Shown here piece after piece: positions 17,236 to 26,331 of a DNA stretch of 64,000 nucleotides (positions are counted from its first letter, which is position 1; every line of letters starts with the position of its first letter). The notes beneath the pieces were generated by a model. It worked only from the letters and a program-made list of their open reading frames with translations, ran no database searches and was not told where the DNA came from. Source of the DNA: Oceanobacillus oncorhynchi (lineage in GTDB: Bacteria; Bacillota; Bacilli; Bacillales; Amphibacillaceae); assembly GCF_000821065.1 (NCBI RefSeq), contig NZ_CDGG01000001.1, forward strand, positions 434,001-498,000, written 5' to 3'. A program made the translations under genes and the position numbers.

Positions 17236-18709
17236 TTTAATTGTTATGCCCATGGCACTGCCGGTCCTGTTTGGGATTATTCTTTTATTTTTGAGGCCTT
17301 ATGTGAAGGTGCAGAGAGGACTGTCATTGCTCGTATTTGTTGCGAATATCGGAATCAGCGCATATGTGCTGCATCTGATTCAGCAAAATGGCGTCTTACG
17401 TCTTGATTTTGGCGGCTGGGAGCCTCCTTTTGGAATCTTATTTGTAGCAGATAGTTTTTCCATGCTGCTGGTACTGGCGGCAAGTATTGTTGCTGCTGTA
17501 TGTTTAATCTATTCGTTTTCTTCTGTGGAACCATCTTTTGAAAAGAACTTTTATTATTCTTTTGTTTTATTTCTTATCGCAGGGGTAAATGGTTCCTTTC
17601 TGACTGGGGATATCTTCAACCTGTTTGTCTGTTTTGAAATTATGCTGCTTGCTTCCTACGTGTTAATCGTATTTGGCGGCAAAAAAAGACAGCTTCGCGA
17701 GTCGATAAAATATGTCATTGTTAATGTTGTCTCCTCTTGGATTTTCCTTGTAGCTATTGCATATATATATGGATCGGTCGGAACATTAAATATGGCGCAT
17801 ATAGCAGAGCGTGTTGCAGAAAATGGACAGACTGCGACATTAACTGTTGTCAGTATAGTTTTCTTAACCGTTTTTGCATTAAAAGCAGGTCTGTTTTTAT
17901 ATTTCTGGCTGCCGGGCTCTTATTCTGTTCCAATTACTCCAGTCGCAGCTATGTTCGGAGCGCTGCTGACAAAGGTTGGAATTTATGCGATGTTCCGTAT
18001 GTTTACCTTGATTTTCTATCACGAACCGCAAATGACGCACACGATAATTGGAATTTTAGCAGGTCTGACCTTAATCGGCGGAAGCATTGGAGCAGTTGCT
18101 TATAAGGACCTCAGATTAGTTGCTTCTTACAATGTGGTCATTGCAGTTGGTTTTATTCTCGTTGGCTTGGCTGTTGCAACACCAGCTGCTATAGAAGGAT
18201 CTATTTATTATTTGATTCATGACATTATTATAAAAGCATCCCTATTTTTACTGGTAGGAACGATGATTGCAGTGACTGGACAGACGAAAATGGATGAAAT
18301 CAGCGGTCTGATCAAGAACCACCCGCTGCTTGGCTGGCTGTTCTTCCTGACAACATTATCTTTAGCTGGAATTCCGCCATTAAGCGGATTTATCGGTAAA
18401 GTCCTTGTTGGGGAAGGTGCTGTAGAAGGCGGCGCATATGTCTTATTAGCCCTTGCGTTTATCTCAAGTATCTTTGTTCTATACTCCTTGATGCGTATTT
18501 TCTTAACAAGCTTTTGGGGAGAAACGATTATCAGTAAAGACGAAGAAGCGCCAGCAAAGAAAGGCTGGAGCGTTGCAATGTGTATATTAGCTTTAGGGAC
18601 GATTGCTTTGGGCTTAGGCGCTGAATCTATGTCTGTTTATGTTCAAGATGCAGCAGAAACATTATTAAACCCGCAAATTTATATTGATGCAGTACTTGGA
18701 GAGAATTAG
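17228..18709 (+). CDS. mrpD: Mrp Na+/H+ antiporter subunit D
   Basis: A NuoM/N-like proton-pumping subunit of Mrp, 493 residues and about 14 membrane segments. The conserved Glu lies in VCFEIMLLASYVL and the lysine in LKAGLFLYFWLPGSY. YYLIHDIIIKASLFLL and SLAGIPPLSGFIGK are also conserved. The ATG overlaps the mrpC end. A 90-bp gap with no hairpin strong enough for termination separates it from mrpE, the only sizeable gap in the operon. Confidence 0.95.
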   Translation: MSNLIVMPMALPVLFGIILLFLRPYVKVQRGLSLLVFVANIGISAYVLHLIQQNGVLRLDFGGWEPPFGILFVADSFSMLLVLAASIVAAVCLIYSFSSVEPSFEKNFYYSFVLFLIAGVNGSFLTGDIFNLFVCFEIMLLASYVLIVFGGKKRQLRESIKYVIVNVVSSWIFLVAIAYIYGSVGTLNMAHIAERVAENGQTATLTVVSIVFLTVFALKAGLFLYFWLPGSYSVPITPVAAMFGALLTKVGIYAMFRMFTLIFYHEPQMTHTIIGILAGLTLIGGSIGAVAYKDLRLVASYNVVIAVGFILVGLAVATPAAIEGSIYYLIHDIIIKASLFLLVGTMIAVTGQTKMDEISGLIKNHPLLGWLFFLTTLSLAGIPPLSGFIGKVLVGEGAVEGGAYVLLALAFISSIFVLYSLMRIFLTSFWGETIISKDEEAPAKKGWSVAMCILALGTIALGLGAESMSVYVQDAAETLLNPQIYIDAVLGEN

Positions 18710-18799
18710 CCTGGATGAAATCCGAATTATCGGGTGCCCTCGGAGTGTGCATGAATACCTCTGAAGCAGTTTTTCTAATAAACAAGGTGGTGATGCTGA

Positions 18800-19282
18800 A
18801 TGCCGGCACAGTTTTTATTGAATGTGTTTATTGCTGTATTATGGACCCTGATTAATGATGAATCCGAACTTCGATTTACAACATTTGTCGCAGGTTATCT
18901 CGTTGGGATTGGTATTGTGTTTTTAATGCATCGATTTTTTGGAGAACGATTTTATCTTTCTCGCTTTATAGCGCTAATAAAACTGATATTTATCTTTACG
19001 AGAGAGCTTATTATGTCGTCAAAGCTCGTTCTTGGGCAAATTTTAAAACCGAAACTTTCGATTAAGCCAGGGCTGTTTAAATACGAAACAGTCTTACAGG
19101 GAGATTGGGAAATTACGGCTTTAGCACTATTATTAACATTAACTCCAGGTTCTGTTGTTATTGAAGTGACAGATGATGGAGATGCATTTTATATTCATGC
19201 GATGGACGTGGAAGAGTCAAAAGATATCCTGTTAAAGTCCATTGATAACTTTGAAAAAGCGATTATGGAGGTGACACGCTAA
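18800..19282 (+). CDS. mrpE: Mrp Na+/H+ antiporter subunit E
   Basis: A 160-residue membrane-associated subunit needed for Mrp assembly and activity. Two N-terminal membrane stretches (about 4-16, 27-43) are followed by SRFIALIKLIFIFTRELIMSS, typical of the family. A soluble domain includes LLLTLTPGSVVIEV. It begins with ATG behind AAGGTGGTGATG, and its TAA overlaps the mrpF ATG by one base. Confidence 0.94.
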   Translation: MPAQFLLNVFIAVLWTLINDESELRFTTFVAGYLVGIGIVFLMHRFFGERFYLSRFIALIKLIFIFTRELIMSSKLVLGQILKPKLSIKPGLFKYETVLQGDWEITALALLLTLTPGSVVIEVTDDGDAFYIHAMDVEESKDILLKSIDNFEKAIMEVTR

Positions 19283-19566
19283 TGATTCAAGGAATGCTGA
19301 CGATTGCTTTAACGTTTTATGGAATATCGATTTGTATCAGCGTGATTCGTATTATTATTGGCCCGAGTCTGCCTGACCGTATCGTTGCTTTAGATATGGT
19401 TGGTGTGACACTCGTATCCTCCATAGCTATTATATCAGTTATGCTGACAACCACTGCATTTTTAGAAGTTATCTTGATTTTAGCTATCCTGGCTTTTATC
19501 AGTACCATTGCCTTCTCGAAATATATTGAGAGGGGGGTCATTCTTGAATATCGACGCGACGATTGA
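19282..19566 (+). CDS. mrpF: Mrp Na+/H+ antiporter subunit F
   Basis: A 94-residue subunit with three membrane segments. The conserved [12 protein letters not shown] segment (27-38) contains the Asp residues implicated in Na+ handling in other MrpF proteins. Start and stop overlap the neighbouring mrpE and mrpG genes. Confidence 0.94.
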   Translation: MIQGMLTIALTFYGISICISVIRIIIGPSLPDRIVALDMVGVTLVSSIAIISVMLTTTAFLEVILILAILAFISTIAFSKYIERGVILEYRRDD

Positions 19567-19981
19567 ATTTATTGCTGCTCTATTTATGCTTGCCGGATCG
19601 ATTATGGCATTAATCAGTGCGATAGGAATTATTCGTCTGCCGGATGTTTTTACACGTTCCCACGCTGGTACAAAAAGTTCTACACTTGCTGTATTATTGA
19701 CCCTTCTTGGAGCATTTATTTATTTTGCTTCCAATCAAGGATTTTACAGTGTCCGGCTGCTGCTCGGAATTGCTTTTGTGTTCTTAACTGCTCCAGTTGC
19801 AGGGCATCTTATCACACGTGCGGCTTACCGGGCGAATGTAAAAATGGCTGATACGACTGTGGAGGATGAATTGAAAGAAGTGACAGATAAAGTAAAAGAA
19901 GAGGCGGAAAAAGAGCGCAGTGAAACTGGAGAAGTCATTATAGAAGACGAAAAGAAAGCAGACAAAGAGCATTCTGAATAG
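19544..19981 (+). CDS. mrpG: Mrp Na+/H+ antiporter subunit G
   Basis: The last Mrp subunit, 145 residues. The start is the TTG at 19544, behind AGAGGGGGG; the frame is open upstream to 19508 without a ribosome site. Three membrane segments include [17 protein letters not shown], the family signature. After about residue 105 comes a long, highly charged tail (Lys/Glu-rich, from TVEDELKEV onward), making the protein about 20 residues longer than B. subtilis MrpG. A terminator overlaps the last codons, ending the operon. Confidence 0.94.
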   Translation: MNIDATIEFIAALFMLAGSIMALISAIGIIRLPDVFTRSHAGTKSSTLAVLLTLLGAFIYFASNQGFYSVRLLLGIAFVFLTAPVAGHLITRAAYRANVKMADTTVEDELKEVTDKVKEEAEKERSETGEVIIEDEKKADKEHSE

Positions 19982-19998
19982 AGTGCTCTTTGTTTATA
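19962..19998 (+). terminator. Terminator overlapping the mrpG stop codon
   Basis: A 13-bp stem (ACAAAGAGCATTC with GAGTGCTCTTTGT, one T-G pair) has the stop codon in its loop region and is followed by TTATAATT. The U-run is modest. Confidence 0.7.
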
Positions 19999-20094
19999 AT
20001 TCTAAGATAACGGTGCATACTTTTAAAAGGGAGACAGGTTTTTAAGAGCGTTGAAGAGGGAAGTAGGATAGAGAAGTACATAGGGGGTTTGAAA

Positions 20095-21333
20095 ATGGTG
20101 AAACCAATCGTGCAAGATAAAGGAATGGATCATACCATCGATTTTTTAAGAGACGGTTATTTTTATTTTTCTAAACGAATGAACGAGTATCAGGAAGACG
20201 TTATCGGTTCGCGTATATTTGGAAGAAAGCTGGTGATGCTGCGAGCGGAGGAAGCAGCAGATTTAGTAAAGGACACGGCTAAGTTTAAGCCTGAGAAAAG
20301 TATTTTTGAATTGTCCACCAGCCTGCTTAGGGAAGAAAATGGTTTATTTTATCTGGCAGATATCAATCATCATCAGGAGAAAGCCTGGTTTCAAGAAGTT
20401 TTCTCGGCAGAAAAGCGGGAAGAATTGGAGGCAATTATCCGACAGCGCTGGGAAGAAAGAATAGAAGCGTGGAAAATAAACCCGTCTATTGATTTTGTTA
20501 CGGAAATGGAAGAGATGTGGGTAATTGCTGTATGTAACTGGCTGGGGATTCCGATTCGTGCAAATAATCTAAAGCAGCGTACCACGGATATTCAGGAGTT
20601 TGTTCAATTATTTTCAAAGTATGGATTCAATCGCTGGAAAAGAAAACAAGCGAAAAATAGAATGGAAAAGTGGCTTGTCTTTTTAGTACGTCAGCTGAGA
20701 GCGGGCAGAATCCATGTCGATGAAGAAAAGATACTATCCAAACTGGCTTGGTATGAAGATGAATCAGGTCAAATTTTACAGACAGGGAAAGTGGTTCAAG
20801 AATTATTATTGCTTATCCGGACTTTTGCAGCTTCCAGCAGATGGGTCGTCTTTTGCCAAATAGCACTGCTTGAAAATCCGGGGTTAAGGGATCGGCTGCA
20901 AGTAGATCATCAATATGTTGACTGCTTTATCCATGAGGTTATCCGTTACTACTCTATCACACCTTTTGCCGTAGCAAAGACACAGGAGCAGCTTTTTTGG
21001 AAGGATATGTTTTTTGATAAAAATCAATTGGTGTTATTTGATATACATGGCGCTAATCATCATCCTGATAAGTGGCTTCAGCCGGACTTATTTCAGCCGG
21101 ATCGATTTTTAGATATTTTACCTGACTTTGGAGAAGGGGCGGCGAAAGAGCTCGCTTCTGCGAATGAGAATATAACAATGCAGCTCATGAAGGTTAGCTT
21201 GTCTTATCTCCTGCGGACCGATTGGATAGCTCCGAATCAGACCTTCACCTGCAGTGGCACGGAAATTCCGGCACGGCCAAAAAATGGCATGCCCCTGGAT
21301 TTTTACCATCAATCTTTTGTAGAGGATATGTAA
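20095..21333 (+). CDS. CYP152-like cytochrome P450 homologue lacking the heme-ligand cysteine
   Basis: The 412-residue protein resembles the peroxygenase P450 group CYP152 (B. subtilis YbdT/P450-BSbeta, fatty-acid hydroxylation) along its length. Features kept are the K-helix ExxR (HEVIRYY), the Arg that binds the fatty-acid carboxylate in that family (LLIRTFAASSRW; the next residue is Thr rather than Pro), HGANHHPDKW and FQPDRF. Where CYP152 has GHRCPGEGIT, this protein has ELASANENIT: the Cys is aligned with Ser (codon 21157-21159), and the neighbouring Arg is missing. It may not bind heme as a normal P450, yet the frame is intact. The ATG at 20095 (AGGGGG upstream) is preferred to a TTG at 20089. 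It stands alone after mrpG. Confidence 0.8.
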   Translation: MVKPIVQDKGMDHTIDFLRDGYFYFSKRMNEYQEDVIGSRIFGRKLVMLRAEEAADLVKDTAKFKPEKSIFELSTSLLREENGLFYLADINHHQEKAWFQEVFSAEKREELEAIIRQRWEERIEAWKINPSIDFVTEMEEMWVIAVCNWLGIPIRANNLKQRTTDIQEFVQLFSKYGFNRWKRKQAKNRMEKWLVFLVRQLRAGRIHVDEEKILSKLAWYEDESGQILQTGKVVQELLLLIRTFAASSRWVVFCQIALLENPGLRDRLQVDHQYVDCFIHEVIRYYSITPFAVAKTQEQLFWKDMFFDKNQLVLFDIHGANHHPDKWLQPDLFQPDRFLDILPDFGEGAAKELASANENITMQLMKVSLSYLLRTDWIAPNQTFTCSGTEIPARPKNGMPLDFYHQSFVEDM

Positions 21334-21400
21334 AGGCGGTTTTTATTGACTCGGACAGTGATGTAATAAAATACATTTTTCACGGTCAATTGCATTGCGA

Positions 21401-21446
21401 TAAAAAGCCAGCTTGAACAAGAAATAACTTCTTGATCAAGCTGGCT
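21401..21446 (-). terminator. Terminator of the luciferase-like gene
   Basis: Arms AGCCAGCTTG and CAAGCTGGCT, with further inner pairing, are followed on the minus strand by TTTTTA. It lies 12 bp past that gene's stop. Confidence 0.85.
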
Positions 21447-21457
21447 GACGTTATCTA

Positions 21458-22477
21458 TTATTCACTCATCAATTCGCCTACGATAGAATAGGAATAAAGT
21501 CTTTCCTTAATACCGTAGATCTGTGAGGTGATTATAATTTCATCTGCATCTGTTTCTTTACGGAATGCTTCTAACCCTTTACGGACAGTTTCTTTGTTGC
21601 CGATAATAGTTGTCTTCGGACTTAAAGACTCTTGTACAGCAGCTTTTTCTGCTGGAGACCAGACGGCATCCATGTTCTCAACGGGCGGCTGCAGTTTAGA
21701 TTCTATTCCTTTTCGCAGATTTAAGAATTGCATCTGATGAGAGGTAGCCAAATAAGCTGCTTCTTCATCAGTATCTGCTGCAATGACATTGACTGCAACC
21801 ATTGCATACGGTTTATCAAGCGCTTCAGACGGCTGGAACCGCTCACGATAAAGCTCTAATGCAGGAACGGTATATGCAGGTGCAAAATGGCTGGCAAATG
21901 AAAATGGCAAGCCTTTTTCCGCCGCTAATCGTGCACTAAAATCGCTGGAACCAAGCAGCCAAATCGGAATATCTAAGCCCTGTCCAGGTATTGCCTTTAC
22001 TCGGGAAACTGGATTGCTTGAAAAATAATCCTGCAATTCATTGACTTGCATCGGAAATTCCTCGGGGCCGGCATGAAGGGTGCGACGCAGGGCAAAAGCG
22101 GTTGCCTGGTCACTTCCGGGTGCACGGCCTAATCCTAAGTCTATCCGATTCGGATAAAGGGATTCCAGTGTGCCAAATTGCTCTGCAATGACCAGACTGG
22201 CATGATTTGGCAGCATGATTCCGCCTGAACCGACACGGATGGAGTTGGTGTGCCCGGCAATATGGCCGATCAATAAAGAGGTTGCTGAGCTTGAGATTCC
22301 TTTCATGTTATGGTGTTCTGCAAACCAATAGCGGTGAAATCCCAGTTTTTCAACATGCTGTGCTAAACGGACACTTTCCTGAAATGCCTGTTTAGCATCT
22401 CCTTCTTCGATAATTGGTGCGAGATCGAGTACAGATAAAGGTATATTTTGAAACTTTTTGTATGATTGAGTATCCAT
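21458..22477 (-). CDS. Luciferase-like (LLM) flavin-dependent monooxygenase
   Basis: A bacterial-luciferase-fold oxidoreductase that would use FMNH2 and oxygen. The 339 residues show [11 protein letters not shown] at the start, [11 protein letters not shown] (about 48-58), [24 protein letters not shown] and [11 protein letters not shown]. These define the group of YceB/YwcH-type proteins that select their partner flavin reductase in trans. The C-terminal half includes [19 protein letters not shown] and [13 protein letters not shown]. No reductase or sulfonate-transport gene is adjacent, so the substrate is unknown. GAAGGAGGGG precedes the ATG. Confidence 0.88.
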   Translation of the reverse strand: MDTQSYKKFQNIPLSVLDLAPIIEEGDAKQAFQESVRLAQHVEKLGFHRYWFAEHHNMKGISSSATSLLIGHIAGHTNSIRVGSGGIMLPNHASLVIAEQFGTLESLYPNRIDLGLGRAPGSDQATAFALRRTLHAGPEEFPMQVNELQDYFSSNPVSRVKAIPGQGLDIPIWLLGSSDFSARLAAEKGLPFSFASHFAPAYTVPALELYRERFQPSEALDKPYAMVAVNVIAADTDEEAAYLATSHQMQFLNLRKGIESKLQPPVENMDAVWSPAEKAAVQESLSPKTTIIGNKETVRKGLEAFRKETDADEIIITSQIYGIKERLYSYSIVGELMSE

Positions 22478-22584
22478 TAAACCCCTCCTTCACTAATAAA
22501 AATGATAAAGGTTTCTTAGGGCAGCGTCCAATGTTTAAACTTATGGCGTCAGAAGAAGTTACTTTTTGCCTCTTCATTCAGGGG

Positions 22585-22683
22585 AGGGGACTGCGTTTAC
22601 TCGTCCTATCAAATATCGTCGCAGCGGACATCTCCTTGGCAAGAACATCCGGTGTTTTAAAAACCAAGTGATTTTCTTGATTC
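22585..22683. repeat. Dispersed intergenic repeat copy (TTACTC family)
   Basis: GGGGACTGCGTTTACTCG and the following CCTATCAAATATCGTCGC match, with scattered changes, the reverse complement of 61945-61985 and the plus strand at 39240-39270. The last 30 bases (TTTTAAAAACCAAGTG...TTCTTGATT) match 28303-28335. Confidence 0.6.
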
Positions 22684-22775
22684 ATCTAATGAAAAGAATG
22701 TGAAAACTATTTGCTAACCTGGTCGTAATCAAGTAATATAGGGAAAGCAGAAAAAATGAAATGAGGGTATTTTTG

Positions 22776-23843
22776 ATGAGTCATTCATCTATTTACGGAT
22801 TAACATATGAACAATTGCAGTCGTGGTTAATGGAACATGGTGAAAAACGTTTTCGTGCTGAGCAAGTGTGGAACTGGTTATATAAAAAACGGATTGACCG
22901 CTTTGAAGATATGAATAATGTCAATCAGTCAACGATAGATCTTTTAAAGGAAAATTTTGTCCTGCATACAATGGCTGAAGAAATTCGCCAGGAGTCAAAG
23001 GATGGAACGATTAAATTTTTATTCAAGCTGGCAGATGGCAATGTGATTGAGACGGTCCTGATGCGTTTTAATTATGGATTATCTGTCTGTGTGACAACAC
23101 AGGTAGGATGTAATATTGGCTGCTCTTTCTGTGCAAGCGGGCTGCTGCGTAAGAGCCGTGATTTAAACAGTGGGGAAATCGTCGAGCAGATTATGAATGT
23201 ACAAAAGCATATGGATGAGCGCGGGGAAGAAGAGCGTGTCAGCCATATTGTAGTGATGGGAATTGGCGAGCCGCTGGATAACTATAAGAATTTAATGGAT
23301 TTCCTATACATTGTGAATGATGATGGCGGATTAAATATCGGTGCACGTCATATTACGGTTTCGACAAGTGGACTGGCACATAAAATGTATGAATTTGCAG
23401 ATGATCCGATACAAGTCAATTTGGCTATTTCTTTACACGCTCCAAATAATGAATTACGTACACAAATTATGAAAATCAACCGTGCCTTCCCAATTGAAAA
23501 ACTGATGAAGGCTGTGGATTACTATTTAGAGAAAAAGAATCGCCGGATTACGTATGAGTATATCATGCTTCATGATGTCAATGATCACAAGAAGGAAGCA
23601 TTGGAACTGGCTAAGCTGATCAGGAACCACCGCCATTTAGCTTACGTGAATCTGATTCCATATAATACGGTCGATGAGCATATAGATTATCAGCGCAGCA
23701 GTTCAGAGAATATCCAGGCCTTTTATGAAACATTGAAGGCAGAAGGAATTCAATGCGGTGTCCGCTGGGAGAATGGTGCGGATATTGATGCAGCCTGCGG
23801 TCAATTACGCAGTAAGCAAATTAAAAAGACAAAAGCAGTTTAA
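22776..23843 (+). CDS. rlmN: 23S rRNA/tRNA adenine-2-methyltransferase RlmN
   Basis: A radical-SAM enzyme that methylates C2 of A2503 in 23S rRNA and of A37 in some tRNAs. With the ATG at 22776 as start (GAGGGT 7 bp upstream; ATG 22761 lacks a site) the protein has 355 residues. The iron-sulfur cysteines are C112, C116 and C119 in [12 protein letters not shown]. The C-terminal Cys in [10 protein letters not shown] (341) would carry the methyl group. GIGEPLDNY and [10 protein letters not shown] are conserved in RlmN. It is monocistronic. Confidence 0.96.
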   Translation: MSHSSIYGLTYEQLQSWLMEHGEKRFRAEQVWNWLYKKRIDRFEDMNNVNQSTIDLLKENFVLHTMAEEIRQESKDGTIKFLFKLADGNVIETVLMRFNYGLSVCVTTQVGCNIGCSFCASGLLRKSRDLNSGEIVEQIMNVQKHMDERGEEERVSHIVVMGIGEPLDNYKNLMDFLYIVNDDGGLNIGARHITVSTSGLAHKMYEFADDPIQVNLAISLHAPNNELRTQIMKINRAFPIEKLMKAVDYYLEKKNRRITYEYIMLHDVNDHKKEALELAKLIRNHRHLAYVNLIPYNTVDEHIDYQRSSSENIQAFYETLKAEGIQCGVRWENGADIDAACGQLRSKQIKKTKAV

Positions 23844-23851
23844 TATACAGT

Positions 23852-23894
23852 GAAAGGAGCTTGCTCTGAGACAGGGCAGCTTCTTTCTTTATAA
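23852..23894 (+). terminator. Terminator after rlmN
   Basis: GAAAGGAGCTTGC and GCAGCTTCTTTC pair with small bulges across CTCTGAGACAGG, followed by TTTATA. Confidence 0.7.
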
Positions 23895-23926
23895 ATAGGG
23901 CGGATAGCCGGGGGAGGAGTTATGTA

Positions 23927-24412
23927 TTGGATAAATCAGTTCTCATCAGAGAAATCGAAGCAAAGGATGATAAAGCGATGGAAGCGATTATTAAGAGCTC
24001 CTTAGAAAAACATCATCTCGATCATGAAGGGACAGCTTATACAGACCCGCAGCTTGCTGAGCTAAGCTCTTATTATCAAGCACGGCCAAAGGATAAATAT
24101 TGGGTAATGGAGCTGGATGGGGAAGTCGTTGGCGGTGTTGGTATAGGTATATATAATGAAAAGCAGTCTATTTGTGAGCTGCAGAAGCTTTATTTGGCTC
24201 CTTCAGCTCAAGGCAAGGGTTTATCCCGGAAGCTGATGAAAACGGCTCTGGACTATGCTTCTGTGCATTTTAAACAATGCTATTTAGAAACAAGACATGA
24301 ATTGGAGGCGGCGAGCAGTTTATATGAAAAATATGGCTTTCAATCCTTGGAGAAACCTTTGGAAGGAAGCGAACACTCGGCTATGGACCGGTGGTATATC
24401 AAGGTATTATAG
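23927..24412 (+). CDS. GNAT family N-acetyltransferase
   Basis: An acetyl-CoA-dependent acetyltransferase of unknown substrate, 161 residues. The acetyl-CoA loop reads LAPSAQGKGLSRKLM (about 90-104), the usual Q/RxxGxG/A with Q-G-K-G. It is preceded by LQKLYL and followed by CYLETRHELEAASSLYEKYGF, typical of this fold. The start is a TTG at 23927 behind GGGGAGGAG; a nearby ATG is out of frame. It is convergent with the diguanylate cyclase gene. Confidence 0.85.
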   Translation: MDKSVLIREIEAKDDKAMEAIIKSSLEKHHLDHEGTAYTDPQLAELSSYYQARPKDKYWVMELDGEVVGGVGIGIYNEKQSICELQKLYLAPSAQGKGLSRKLMKTALDYASVHFKQCYLETRHELEAASSLYEKYGFQSLEKPLEGSEHSAMDRWYIKVL

Positions 24413-24413
24413 A

Positions 24414-24460
24414 GAAAGGGCAGCTTCGTTCAATTTTAACGAAGCTGCCCTTTCTTATGC
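24414..24460. terminator. Bidirectional terminator
   Basis: A perfect 17-bp stem, GAAAGGGCAGCTTCGTT with its complement, and a 7-nt loop lies between convergent genes. Confidence 0.92.
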
Positions 24461-24480
24461 TTGGTGCACAAAGTAATACG

Positions 24481-25728
24481 TTATTTCTTGTTATTTAACC
24501 TGCCATCCATAGAAATAATCCGATTTTTCCCGCTGTTTTTTGCCTTTAACAGCAATTCATCAGCTTGTAAATAAGCATTCTTAAGCTCCGTCAGACGATC
24601 ATTATGGATATAATACATTCCAAATGAGGCGGTATAAGGGATGCTGACAGCTTCAGACCGGAATTCTGTCTGGGCAGGGGCAGCCAAAATAGTATCCCTA
24701 AGTTCATTTAGAAAAGACTGGCAATCTTCATAGTTTTTATTCCGTAGAATGATGGTAAATTCCTCTCCGCCCGTGCGAAATACATAATCACAGGAATCTA
24801 TGCTATTCTGCAGTATTTGGGCGAAGTGTCGGATGACATTGTCGCCGACAACATGATTAAACGTATCATTGATAGATTTAAAAGCATCGATATCACCAAT
24901 AATCAGGGCGATGTCTTCTTCCTTCTCGTCTAACTCCTGCATTACTTTATTCAGATAGGTCCGATTATAAATATTCGTCAGAAAATCGGTATAGGCCATT
25001 TTTTTAAATCGTTCGCTTTCCTGTTTTTGGAGTAAAAGCTTGGTATGAAATATCCCTGCGCGTCCTACGATATAACTCAATAGGAAAATAGCAATCACTG
25101 CTTCCCATTGCCCTTCGGATATAAATGTGAAAAGCAGCCCGTTTGTCAAAGCTGTTTTAAGCAAATCAATCATGCTTCGCCCGGTAATAAATTCAAATGC
25201 TTCCTGTTTCGAATGTATATTTTTAGTAACAAGCATGATTAATATTAAAAAACAGGAAGAAATAACGTCCATTAAAATAATTAACAAGAATACAACCAGC
25301 CAGAACGAGAAGGGGAGGCCCTGTACAGCAGGGTATATAGTGTGAAAACCATAGAATCCAATCGTACAGAATAATGTCGGCGCACCAATATTATAAAAGG
25401 TATGCAGCAGTTCGTCCTCATCTGCTGTACCGGTGATTTTCCGATGAAAATACACATAAAATCGATTTGCAATTTCAAATAGAAATAAGCCTAATGGACC
25501 TGCTAATAAAACGAAGGAAAAGCTATAGGAAATACTATAATCAATATTCATTTTTCCGGCCTTAACAAGTGTCCTTAAATGGACAAAAAGGATAGAAAAG
25601 AAAAGGTAGATAGAATAAATCAAAATATAAGAGTTTACATCCAGAAGCAAGGTACCATAGCTGACTGAAAGCAAAGCAGCTATGGTAAAAACCGATAGGA
25701 TCACTATACGCAGGTATAATCGGACCAT
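24481..25728 (-). CDS. Membrane-anchored diguanylate cyclase (GGDEF)
   Basis: Synthesises cyclic-di-GMP from two GTP. Residues 1-230 contain about six membrane segments of an uncharacterised sensor, followed by a linker helix (LLLQKQESERFKKMAYTD). The GGDEF domain begins at DFLTNIYNRTYL. The active loop is GGEEF at 320-324, and the metal Asp lies in IGDIDAFKSIND. The product-inhibition I-site RxxD is not conserved (DSCD at 311-314), so feedback inhibition at that site is not expected. There is no EAL or HD-GYP domain. The ATG has GAGAGG 9 bp upstream. It is monocistronic. Confidence 0.9.
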   Translation of the reverse strand: MVRLYLRIVILSVFTIAALLSVSYGTLLLDVNSYILIYSIYLFFSILFVHLRTLVKAGKMNIDYSISYSFSFVLLAGPLGLFLFEIANRFYVYFHRKITGTADEDELLHTFYNIGAPTLFCTIGFYGFHTIYPAVQGLPFSFWLVVFLLIILMDVISSCFLILIMLVTKNIHSKQEAFEFITGRSMIDLLKTALTNGLLFTFISEGQWEAVIAIFLLSYIVGRAGIFHTKLLLQKQESERFKKMAYTDFLTNIYNRTYLNKVMQELDEKEEDIALIIGDIDAFKSINDTFNHVVGDNVIRHFAQILQNSIDSCDYVFRTGGEEFTIILRNKNYEDCQSFLNELRDTILAAPAQTEFRSEAVSIPYTASFGMYYIHNDRLTELKNAYLQADELLLKAKNSGKNRIISMDGRLNNKK

Positions 25729-26035
25729 TATAAGAACCTCTCCATTTCAAAGAATAGTAATTGGATTTTCCACCGGCCTGATACTCCAAGTAAAAAAGAA
25801 GCGGTGAATTAGACCTAATTATATGGCAAGTAAAATCATAGCTGCGTAAGTTTAAATAAATATAAGTAAATAAACGATGTTTTTACTTTCCCCACCGATT
25901 ATAAAATACAAATATTTACTTATTCTAAGTCAGTAATATTCATATGTATGCAGTTATATTTTATAGAAAATTGTAATATTTAACAAGTATTATTTTTGAT
26001 TTTGTAAAAACAGGGGAGAGCCACGGGTAGAAAAC

Positions 26036-26175
26036 ATCAGTAAACAATTATGTACACAAAAAAACAATATTGTTTACAATGAGTACAAAAATGTTTACTT
26101 GTAAACATTAGCGTGTATAAATTGATTTGACAGGTTTTATTGAAGTGTACAAGAAAACAAACATGTAAACATTTC
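26036..26175. repeat. Centromere-like (parC) repeat block upstream of parM
   Basis: Five copies of GTAAACA/TGTTTAC occur in both orientations at 26040-26046, 26071-26077, 26092-26098, 26101-26107 and 26165-26171. Two form a perfect ATGTTTACTTGTAAACAT palindrome at 26091-26108. GTACA motifs are interspersed at 26052, 26083 and 26147. The block lies just before a ParM/ParR gene pair, where actin-type partition systems carry the ParR-binding centromere. The repeats are seen; the role is inferred. Confidence 0.6.
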
Positions 26176-26185
26176 GCTAAAACAC

Positions 26186-26214
26186 TTGAAGAATGGAGAG
26201 GATGTGTTTATGCT
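26186..26214 (+). promoter_or_regulatory. Possible promoter of parM-parR
   Basis: TTGAAG (26186-26191), 17 bp, TATGCT (26209-26214). It lies directly after the repeat block, so ParR bound there could repress it. The match is moderate. Confidence 0.35.
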
Positions 26215-26331
26215 AGAGTTATAGTTTATCGAAGAAGATAACTATTAGATAGAATGGAAGTCTAGATAGATTGCTCATTCGTTTTATGTTGTATTATATA
26301 GAAGAAACGTAATTTTGAAAGGAGAATGAAA

